Source of the DNA: an uncultured Collinsella sp.
Lineage (GTDB): Bacteria > Actinomycetota > Coriobacteriia > Coriobacteriales > Coriobacteriaceae
NCBI GenBank assembly: GCA_900550735.1
Contig: URTD01000004.1
Location: forward strand, 1 to 30,204
Direction: 5' to 3'
DNA: 30,204 bases
Of the stretch, positions 16,678 through 22,500 are shown in pieces (the stretch's first letter is position 1; each line of letters begins with the position of its first letter). Made by a program: the position numbers and the translations under genes. The notes beneath the pieces were generated by a model. It made no database searches. It was not told the DNA's origin and worked only from the letters and a program-made list of their open reading frames with translations.

Positions 16678-16695
16678 AGCATAAGCTCGAGAAGA

Positions 16696-17265
16696 TTATC
16701 GAGCAACAATCACCACATGGCGATCAGGGTCAGAACCCTCAGAATGAGTATCGACGGCATCATTGCCACGAAGTGCAATGTGAACCAGTCGACGCTCGTA
16801 GGCATTCATGGGCGGAAGCGAAACACTCTTATGAGTGCGGATGGCACGCTCGGCAGCAGACTGAGCCATGGAAGCAACCTTGTCCTGACGGCGACTCTTG
16901 TATCCCTCTACGTCCACTACAACCGGATACCTAAAGCCAAGTTTGCGGCTCACCAGCAAAGAGAACATAACCTGAAGGGCATCAAGGGTGCGACCATGAC
17001 GGCCAATGAGAACAGCAAGGTCGGGAGCCGTTGCATCCAAAATCAGCTCACCCTCGTCGCCCTCATACTCATCGATAGGAGAGTTGGCGGCATCGAAGTG
17101 CGAAAGGATGGAACGCAGGATGGAAATCGCAACATCGGCAATGGTGTCGAGCTCCTCATCGGTCAGCTCTTCACCAGCCTTGTAGCGCTGTGCAATCTCG
17201 GGATAATCGCCCGCGACCTGCGGGGCAACCTCCTCAAGCATATCCTCGATGATCTCTTCAGACAT
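16696..17265 (-). CDS. jag: KH-R3H RNA-binding protein Jag/KhpB
   Basis: Encodes 189 residues from the ATG at 17265, which has GGAG six bases upstream; a TTG four codons earlier overlaps that site and is rejected. The N terminus is acidic and helical (SEEIIEDMLEEVAPQ). The KH domain is at about 70-130 with the nucleic-acid-binding loop IGRHGRTLDALQ. The R3H domain is near the C terminus (MNAYERRLVHIALRGNDAVDTHSEGSDPDRHVVI). The Jag-N domain of many Firmicutes is absent, as in other actinobacteria. KhpB binds many transcripts and affects cell elongation and division in other species. It is the last gene of the rpmH operon, just after yidC, the standard position. Confidence 0.93.
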   Translation of the reverse strand: MSEEIIEDMLEEVAPQVAGDYPEIAQRYKAGEELTDEELDTIADVAISILRSILSHFDAANSPIDEYEGDEGELILDATAPDLAVLIGRHGRTLDALQVMFSLLVSRKLGFRYPVVVDVEGYKSRRQDKVASMAQSAAERAIRTHKSVSLPPMNAYERRLVHIALRGNDAVDTHSEGSDPDRHVVIVAR

Positions 17266-17280
17266 AACGTACTCCAAAAG

Positions 17281-17292
17281 TTAGGTACCTAA
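17281..17292. repeat. 12-bp palindrome TTAGGTACCTAA, copy 2
   Basis: Lies in the 44-bp gap between the yidC stop (17310) and the jag start (17265), just upstream of the jag ribosome-binding site. Identical to the copy at 13777-13788. In RNA it could form only a short hairpin; it might equally be a protein site on DNA. Confidence 0.6.
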
Positions 17293-17309
17293 ATAAGATT
17301 GATATCCCG

Positions 17310-18080
17310 TTACTTCTTCTTGTGCGGGCGCGGCTTCTTCTCTCGACGAATGACCTCAACCTGCAGCGGAGCGTTCTTAAGACGCTCCTCCTCATCGGCC
17401 TTCGCCTTGTCGATGACCTTCTGCGTCACAAAAATCTGCTGGATAACCTGCCAAGCAGACGAGACGTCGTAGTACAGCAGAACACCAACGGGAAGGCTCC
17501 AGCCCATCCAAAGCATCATGACCGTCATGACAACGGCCATCATACGCATGCTCTGAGCCTGCTGGCCGGTCTGGTTGCGCGACATATAGAGCTGCGGAAT
17601 CAGGGTCAGGACGGCGAACAGGATCAGGCAAACCAGCGCAGGCAGTGCAACCATAAAGCCATCGGCAAAGGAAGCGCTCGGCGTGGTGGTCAGGTCGGGC
17701 AGGATGTTGAAGAACGAGAACGTGCCGTCGTTAAAGTACTGCGGCAGGTTGCGCAGCAATGTAAACAGGGCGAACAGGATAGGCATCTGAATCAGCAGCG
17801 GCAGACAGCCAGCCATGGGGTTGAACTTGTTCTCGCTGTAGAACTTCTGCATCTCCTCGGCCTGACGCTGGGGATCGTCGGCATAGCGCTCCTGGATCTC
17901 GAGCATCTTGGGCTGCAGCACCTGCATGCGAGCCGTCGACTTGGTCGACTTGAGCATGAGCGGCGTCAGCAGCAGACGGATGATGACCACCAGGATGATG
18001 ATGGACAGGCCCCAGTCGACCGCAAAGGTCTGGATGAGCTTGAGCAGCTCGAAAAGGATGTTAACGATCCAATCCCACAT
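17310..18080 (-). CDS. yidC: Membrane protein insertase YidC/OxaA (short form)
   Basis: Encodes 256 residues. It inserts proteins into the cytoplasmic membrane, with or without SecYEG. Hydrophobic segments are at about 22-42 (LSIIILVVIIRLLLTPLML, with the conserved Arg of the substrate groove), 90-110 (CLPLLIQMPILFALFTLL), 140-165 and 180-220. The large periplasmic domain of Gram-negative YidC is absent. The cytosolic loop KSTARMQVLQPKMLEIQERYADDPQRQAEEMQKFY is typical. The C-terminal tail is strongly basic (RREKKPRPHKKK), as in forms that contact ribosomes. No lipobox is visible at the N terminus. GGAGG stands nine bases before the ATG. The gene follows yidD by 29 bp. Confidence 0.95.
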   Translation of the reverse strand: MWDWIVNILFELLKLIQTFAVDWGLSIIILVVIIRLLLTPLMLKSTKSTARMQVLQPKMLEIQERYADDPQRQAEEMQKFYSENKFNPMAGCLPLLIQMPILFALFTLLRNLPQYFNDGTFSFFNILPDLTTTPSASFADGFMVALPALVCLILFAVLTLIPQLYMSRNQTGQQAQSMRMMAVVMTVMMLWMGWSLPVGVLLYYDVSSAWQVIQQIFVTQKVIDKAKADEEERLKNAPLQVEVIRREKKPRPHKKK

Positions 18081-18109
18081 GTAAGTTTTCCTCCGATAGC
18101 GAGTGCCCG

Positions 18110-18334
18110 CTAGGGCACAGGGTCATAACCGCCGACGTGCAGGGGATTGCAGCGAGCGATGCGCCTCACGGCAAGCCAGCAGCCTCTCAAAACACCGTGC
18201 TTCTCAATCGCCTGGATGGCGTATTGCGAGCACGTTGGGTAATAAATGCAGGCGTCAGGCAATAAGGGCGAAATAACCTGTTGATATATGCGAATAGGAG
18301 CGATGGCAACACGTCGCAAAACGTGATTGCTCAT
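18110..18334 (-). CDS. yidD: Membrane protein insertion efficiency factor YidD
   Basis: Encodes 74 residues, the normal size. The family signature is complete: YYPTCSQYAIQAIEKHGVLRGCWLAVRRIARCNPLHVGGYDPVP, with an amphipathic N-terminal helix (VLRRVAIAPIRIYQQVISPLL). It helps YidC-dependent insertion at the inner face of the membrane. It overlaps the end of rnpA by four bases (ATGA), a typical coupling arrangement. Confidence 0.95.
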   Translation of the reverse strand: MSNHVLRRVAIAPIRIYQQVISPLLPDACIYYPTCSQYAIQAIEKHGVLRGCWLAVRRIARCNPLHVGGYDPVP

Positions 18335-18669
18335 CGCTCCTCCCCGGCAACGCCGGCGCGCTTCATAAGCGAACGCAACGCCTTGTCCATCTCCTGCGGC
18401 GAGGAAACCCTCGTCTTGGGAGTTGCAAACAAGATGATGTCATAACCCGCAACGGGAAATCCACAGCTGCGGGCGGCCTCGCGCATCACACGCTTAGAAC
18501 GGTTGCGCACGACAGCACAACCGAGCCGTTTAGCACCAACGAAGGCGACCCTTCCGGAGTCGCCTTCGCCAACCGATTCACATATGGTCATTCGAATCAG
18601 AGGGTGATTGAAACGACGCCCCTGACTGAACACATGCTCGAAATCTTGCCGAGACTTAATAGTCTTCAT
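18331..18669 (-). CDS. rnpA: Ribonuclease P protein component
   Basis: Encodes 112 residues. It is the protein cofactor of RNase P, which matures the 5' ends of tRNAs. The recognisable core is KSRQDFEHVFSQGRR near the N terminus, then VGAKRLGCAVVRNRSKRVMREAAR, the RNR motif that contacts the RNA subunit, and YDIILFATPKTRVSS. It lies 20 bp after rpmH in the same operon. Confidence 0.95.
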   Translation of the reverse strand: MKTIKSRQDFEHVFSQGRRFNHPLIRMTICESVGEGDSGRVAFVGAKRLGCAVVRNRSKRVMREAARSCGFPVAGYDIILFATPKTRVSSPQEMDKALRSLMKRAGVAGEER

Positions 18670-18689
18670 GCGAGATGTGTGTATCGCTG

Positions 18690-18824
18690 CTAGACAGTGA
18701 GACGCTTGCGGCCCTTGGCGCGACGACGGGCGAGCACGGCACGACCACCCTTAGTGGCCATACGGGCACGGAAGCCATGGGTCTTGGCACGCTTACGCTT
18801 ATTAGGCTGATACGTACGCTTCAT
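18690..18824 (-). CDS. rpmH: 50S ribosomal protein L34
   Basis: Encodes 44 residues, nearly all basic: MKRTYQPNKRKRAKTHGF, then RMATKGGRAVLARRRAKGRKRLTV, the invariant L34 sequence. The ATG at 18824 has AGGAGG about eight bases upstream; a longer frame extends 20 codons further but is rejected since L34 starts with MKRT(Y/F)QP. First gene of the rpmH-rnpA-yidD-yidC-jag operon. Confidence 0.98.
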   Translation of the reverse strand: MKRTYQPNKRKRAKTHGFRARMATKGGRAVLARRRAKGRKRLTV

Positions 18825-18852
18825 CTTAAGTTCCTCCTGCTGCATTTCGAGT

Positions 18853-18870
18853 GTCCGCGGGGACGCGGAC
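18853..18870 (-). promoter_or_regulatory. Hairpin in the rpmH leader
   Basis: A 7-bp GC stem (GTCCGCG, 18853-18859, with CGCGGAC, 18864-18870) and a 4-base loop lie in the predicted 65-nt leader, between the promoter and the rpmH ribosome-binding site. There is no T tract, so it is not a terminator. It may protect or control the transcript. Confidence 0.5.
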
Positions 18871-18896
18871 GCAGATATAGACACGTGAGCTTGAAG

Positions 18897-18926
18897 ATTG
18901 TAGGGAAATCAATGTTCAAATGTCAA
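18897..18926 (-). promoter_or_regulatory. Promoter of the rpmH operon
   Basis: Read on the minus strand: TTGACA (18926-18921, perfect -35), 18-bp spacer, TACAAT (18902-18897, five of six for -10). It gives a leader of about 65 nt before rpmH. This is the best sigma-70-type promoter visible in the window. Confidence 0.8.
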
Positions 18927-19169
18927 GAAATCAAAGGTAAAAGGTTGCGCAGTTCACACGGTTCCCCCATAAGCCAAGCTCGATTTAGCGGTGCATGGCA
19001 ACTTTTCACGATATTTCATCGAGTTTTCAACAGGTCATGTTGGCAATGTTGAGAACTTTTCGTCCGTTTTCCAAAGTTTTCAACAGGTTTTGAAAGTTTG
19101 TCGAAAGATGAGAAACATTGCACGGTGAGCTACTATTTGTTCGAAACCTTTTGGAAGATTGCGAGCGGC
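18927..19169. other. oriC-like: Upstream origin region (left half of a bipartite oriC)
   Basis: Non-coding AT-rich DNA between the divergent rpmH operon and the ATPase-dnaA operon. DnaA-box-like sites are GTTTTCAACA at 19023-19032 and 19076-19085 (plus), GTTCTCAACA at 19047-19056 (minus), and a weaker TTTTCCAAA at 19067-19075. TTGTCGAAA follows at 19098-19106. The sites resemble TTATCCACA with substitutions at positions 3 and 6. No convincing plus-strand promoter could be picked although one must be here. Confidence 0.6.
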
Positions 19170-20522
19170 ATGTCTGACGACTTTTACACCATGGTCGATT
19201 CCGGAGACCCGGCACCCGACAACGAGCACATCACCGGCGTGCGCGAAGAGCGTGACGAAGGTGAACAGACGACAACGCAGGCGCCAAAAGCCATGTACGC
19301 CGCGCGCATCGCCGTCTATGACGACATGCTGTCGACACCGCGTGTGATCGTCATTGATCCGCAAGATGTCCGCACGTATTTGGAAGAGACGACCAACACC
19401 GTCTACCAGTGCATGAAAGAACAAGGTGGCCATATCTCGCTCATGGTCATCCGCGAGATTGTCGAAAACTTTATCCACGCACACTTTGCAGAGCCCATCA
19501 TCTCGATTCTGGACGGCGGAGACACCATCCGCTTTGCTGACCAAGGACCCGGCATCGACGACAAGGAACGCGCTTTCGACTTTGGCGTTACCAGCGCAAA
19601 CAGCAAGATGAAGCGCTATATCCGTGGAACCGGAGCAGGGTTTCCCATGGTGCAGGAGTATTTGGAAAACGCCGGCGGTGCCGTATCCATCGAGGACAAC
19701 ATGGGCAACGGCACCGTGGTTACGGTAAGCCTGAACCCTAAACGCGTGCAGGAAATCGAGCGTGCCGGCGGACGCGGTGCTGCCGTGCGGCCCGAGACGG
19801 AGCAGCCCACATATCCCCTGCCGGGAGCTTTTGCGCAGCAGCCCATGGCAACGCAGCAGATGCAGCCCCCCGTGGGGCAGATGCAGCAGCCCGGAATACT
19901 TCCCACACAAGAGCCCCAGGCGGCATCTATGTCGATGACGCCAAACATGCCAGAGGCCATGCCGCTGGCAGATCAGGATGCAGCAGCAATGCAGCAGGCG
20001 ACGGGGGCACCGGGTGGCCAGCAAATGGGCTATCAGCCGTACCAACGGGGATATCCATATCAGCAGATGCCGCCACTGGGGTATGGCCAGCAGTTCCCGC
20101 AGCAGTACCAGCAGGGATATCAGCAGCCGTACCAGCAGATGCCGCAGCAGCAGTACAACCCCTGGGCCCAACAGATGCCTCTGCAGCCTTACCAACAGTG
20201 GCCTCAAAGTTTTCAACAGCAAATGCCGCCGATGCAGAGTTCTCAACAACCAGCAGCTCAAATGATGTATCCTAATGCAGCAAATCAGTATGCGCAGCCA
20301 CAACCGGACGTGTTCGTAAGCGATCGCGGCAACGCCGCGCTGGGCTATCTGGCGCAAAATCAAGCGTGCGGTGCAACCGATCTGGCGAGGGCGTTTGGAA
20401 ACTCGGCCCCCACTTGGTCACGCACGCTCAATGACTTGGCGCAGGCCGGCTTGGTCATCAAGCATGGCCAGAAATACCATCTGACCGAACTCGGCGCCGC
20501 TCGCGTGCGAGCTCAGAGCTAA
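19170..20522 (+). CDS. GHKL-type ATPase with Gln-rich linker and C-terminal winged helix, between rpmH and dnaA
   Basis: Encodes 450 residues from the ATG at 19170; the frame extends to a TTG at 19098 that lies in the DnaA-box region, so the later start is preferred, although its ribosome-binding site is weak. A histidine-kinase-like ATPase domain spans about 70-190: N-box IREIVENFIHAHF (E99/N100), G1 box DQGPGI (124-129), G2 box GTGAG (153-157) and GNGTVVTVSL. No dimerisation/phosphoacceptor His domain and no membrane helix is present, so it is not a sensor kinase. Residues about 205-375 are a Gln/Pro/Tyr/Met-rich, probably disordered linker. The last 72 residues (NAALGYLAQNQACGATDLARAFGNSAPTWSRTLNDLAQAGLVIKHGQKYHLTELG) look like a MarR-type winged helix, hence DNA binding. 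It ends 15 bp before dnaA, so the two are probably co-expressed. The specific function is not known to me. Confidence 0.85.
   Translation: MSDDFYTMVDSGDPAPDNEHITGVREERDEGEQTTTQAPKAMYAARIAVYDDMLSTPRVIVIDPQDVRTYLEETTNTVYQCMKEQGGHISLMVIREIVENFIHAHFAEPIISILDGGDTIRFADQGPGIDDKERAFDFGVTSANSKMKRYIRGTGAGFPMVQEYLENAGGAVSIEDNMGNGTVVTVSLNPKRVQEIERAGGRGAAVRPETEQPTYPLPGAFAQQPMATQQMQPPVGQMQQPGILPTQEPQAASMSMTPNMPEAMPLADQDAAAMQQATGAPGGQQMGYQPYQRGYPYQQMPPLGYGQQFPQQYQQGYQQPYQQMPQQQYNPWAQQMPLQPYQQWPQSFQQQMPPMQSSQQPAAQMMYPNAANQYAQPQPDVFVSDRGNAALGYLAQNQACGATDLARAFGNSAPTWSRTLNDLAQAGLVIKHGQKYHLTELGAARVRAQS
19471..19479 (+). other. DnaA-box-like site inside the ATPase gene
   Basis: TTATCCACG matches the classical DnaA box TTATCCACA at eight of nine bases. 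TTGTCGAAA lies just before it (19459-19467). It encodes part of the N-box of the ATPase, so the sequence may be constrained by protein. Confidence 0.4.
20209..20248 (+). other. Two DnaA-box-like sites in the Gln-rich segment
   Basis: GTTTTCAACA (20209-20218) and GTTCTCAACA (20239-20248) lie 30 bp apart, in the same orientation, in the ATPase gene. They are identical to the two forms found upstream of the gene. Confidence 0.5.
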
Positions 20523-20537
20523 AGAACGGGAGAGACA

Positions 20538-22262
20538 GTGGACGAGGAAGCAAGCATCATCCTGGGGGATGCCATCGCCTTTTGCCAGCGCGACGGCCAA
20601 GATGCACGCCTCATCAACATGCTGGGGCAATCGCGGGCCATAAGCCTGACCGAAGATACGCTCACGATCGAGGCCCCCTCGCGCTTTGCCATCGCGCAGC
20701 TCAAAAAGCATCAGCCGACTATTGAGGCCTATCTGGAAGAAATCGCCTTTGCACCGATCGCGCTCGACATCGTGGCACCGCAAGGCGCCGCAACGGAATC
20801 CGCTGCCGCGACGGCGCCCGCCACGGCTCCCGCCGCTTCCCCGGCGGCACCGACCTCCGCAGGCGACGTGCCGACAATCGAGCACCAGCACAGCGATGTT
20901 TCCCGTGAAACCATGGCACCGTTGCCGACCGCGGCGGCGACGTCAACGAACGCACCCGTCACGCACATGCCTATCGCTCACGACGCAGCAGCGGGCGCGG
21001 ATTCGGGCATTGCAATCAAGAACACGCTCTCGGCCGATGATTTTCGTCGCATGATGAACCAGATGAAGGGCGGAGCGCCGACTAAATCCACGCAAGCTGC
21101 GACCCCCGCTTCACCCATACCGGCGCCGACCGTGCCGGCCGAGCAGAATACGGATGGAGCCCCGCTCGCCGCGAACTCAAAATTTACCTTTGAGAACTTT
21201 GTCTACGGCCCCGAAAACAGCCATGCCTATCGCTCGGCACTCAAGTTTGCCGCCCTCGCGGACGAGCGCGGCACATGCACATCACTGTTCATCTACGGCA
21301 AATCGGGCCTGGGCAAGACGCACCTGCTGCTTGCCATCAAAAACGAGCTCGCCGAGAAGTCGCCCGAGATCAAGGTCAAGTATGCCAACTCCCAGGCATA
21401 TCTGGACGACCTGATGACCGAGTTCGACCGCCAAAAGAAGAGCAACGCCCCCATCATGCAGGCGTACCACGGCGTGGACGTGCTCATCATCGATGACATC
21501 CAAAACATCATCGGCAAGCGCGCGAGCGTGGACTACTTTTTCCAGCTCATGGACGAGTTCATCCGCAACAACAAGAAGGTCGTCATCGCGGCAGACCGCG
21601 CCCCCAAGGACCTGAGCATGGACGAGCGCCTGACCAGCCGCTTCAACGCCGGCATGCTCTGCCTGGTCGCAGAGCCCAGCTACGAGATGAAATACAAGAT
21701 CTTGCAGCGCTATTACGAGAACACCATCGTCGCCGCTCCCGAGGCAGGCGACGACTCGCTGCTGGCGGCCTATGGGGGCGACGGCGGGCACCTGACCGAC
21801 GAGCACTTTAAACACATGGCCGAGGTCTCAGGCACCAACATCCGCGAACTCGAGAGCTTTTGCGAGCGCTGCGCCGGCGAGGCGGGCGACCGCGAGCGCG
21901 AGGGAGGGGGACTCACCTTTGACGATATCGACGCCATCGCCAGCCAGTACTTCGACACATCGGCCAAAAAGATCAACGTCCAGACGGTTCAGTCCGTCAT
22001 CGAAGAGCAGTACGGCGTGACGCACGAGGAGCTCATCGGCCCGCGTCGCAACGCCAATATCGCCAAAGCACGCCATATCGCTATCTACCTTGCCATCGAA
22101 ATGTGCGAGATGACGACCACGGCGGTAGGCGCCGAATTTGGCAACCGCAACCACTCGACCGTCAGCACGAGTTACAAAAAGGTCCAGAAGATGATCCAGG
22201 AAGACCGCACCGTCACCGAAGACCTCAAGTCGCTGCGCGATAAAATTACACTGCGCTCGTAG
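20538..22262 (+). CDS. dnaA: Chromosomal replication initiator DnaA
   Basis: Encodes 574 residues from a GTG at 20538 with GGGAGAG upstream. Domain I (1-80) is recognisable by TLTIEAPSRFAIAQLKKHQPTIEAYL but diverged. Domain II (80-212) is a long Ala/Pro linker. The AAA+ domain III begins at KFTFENFVYGPENSHAY; Walker A GKSGLGKT is at 254-261, Walker B VLIIDD at 315-320, and the sensor/arginine-finger region is LTSRFNAGMLCLVAEPSYEMK. Domain IV ends with FGNRNHSTVSTSYKK (534 on), where the usual signature is GGRDHTTV; Asp to Asn and Thr to Ser are changes at base-contacting positions known from E. coli. It binds origin boxes, melts the unwinding element and loads helicase. It sits between the ATPase gene and dnaN. 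Confidence 0.97.
   Translation: MDEEASIILGDAIAFCQRDGQDARLINMLGQSRAISLTEDTLTIEAPSRFAIAQLKKHQPTIEAYLEEIAFAPIALDIVAPQGAATESAAATAPATAPAASPAAPTSAGDVPTIEHQHSDVSRETMAPLPTAAATSTNAPVTHMPIAHDAAAGADSGIAIKNTLSADDFRRMMNQMKGGAPTKSTQAATPASPIPAPTVPAEQNTDGAPLAANSKFTFENFVYGPENSHAYRSALKFAALADERGTCTSLFIYGKSGLGKTHLLLAIKNELAEKSPEIKVKYANSQAYLDDLMTEFDRQKKSNAPIMQAYHGVDVLIIDDIQNIIGKRASVDYFFQLMDEFIRNNKKVVIAADRAPKDLSMDERLTSRFNAGMLCLVAEPSYEMKYKILQRYYENTIVAAPEAGDDSLLAAYGGDGGHLTDEHFKHMAEVSGTNIRELESFCERCAGEAGDREREGGGLTFDDIDAIASQYFDTSAKKINVQTVQSVIEEQYGVTHEELIGPRRNANIAKARHIAIYLAIEMCEMTTTAVGAEFGNRNHSTVSTSYKKVQKMIQEDRTVTEDLKSLRDKITLRS
20897..20912. other. parS-like: parS-like site inside dnaA
   Basis: Matches TGTTTCACGTGAAACA at 14 of 16 positions (seventh base C, last base C). 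It encodes VSRET in the DnaA domain II linker, the peptide that parS yields in this frame. The linker is otherwise free to vary, so retention of the match may reflect selection. Confidence 0.5.
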
Positions 22263-22500
22263 GGAAATAGAGACACCTGTTGAAAACTTGTCGAAACCAC
22301 GGGCATAAGGTGTCTAAAACCCAATCCGCGGTGATGAAAAGTTTTGCGCAGGTTTTGAACGTGGAAAACCACCCCTGTTGCACACAGGTTGCTGTCGATT
22401 CTCTTTCTGGGTCTGACCTGCGTCTTTGGGAGTAATCAACAGTTTCGTCAGTGCTATTACTATTATTAAGATATTTATATCTATAGAAAGGTATTAAAAG
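22263..22500. other. oriC: dnaA-dnaN intergenic region, probable core oriC
   Basis: A 238-bp non-coding gap. From the left it holds TTTTCAACA on the minus strand (22278-22286) next to TTGTCGAAA (22288-22296), TTTTCCACG on the minus strand near 22360, an inverted repeat CCTGT-TGCAC-ACAGG near 22374-22388, and TAATCAACA (22433-22441). Then come five DnaA-trio-like triplets (22454-22468) and an almost pure A/T stretch up to dnaN. Boxes, trios and AT-rich DNA in that order match the unwinding region of the B. subtilis origin. The dnaN promoter must also lie here; TATA-like sequence is abundant, but none has a clear -35. Confidence 0.75.
22454..22468 (-). other. DnaA-trio element (five triplets)
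   Basis: The minus strand reads 3'-GAT AAT GAT AAT AAT-5' from left to right, the form described for the DnaA-trio (repeats of 3'-G/A-A-T-5' leading away from the boxes). The nearest box-like site ends 12 bp to the left. An AT palindrome AGATAT-TT-ATATCT follows at 22469-22482. Confidence 0.6.

Noticed and set aside
19830..20260. Possible tandem DNA repeat in the Gln-rich part of the ATPase gene
   Set aside because: CAG-rich codons give a repetitive look, but there is no fixed unit length; it is a low-complexity protein segment rather than a satellite or CRISPR array.
19080..20363. 427-residue minus-strand frame opposite the ATPase gene
   Set aside because: Its translation is a Leu/Arg/His-rich mirror of the Gln-rich linker, with no domain, and it crosses the DnaA-box region.
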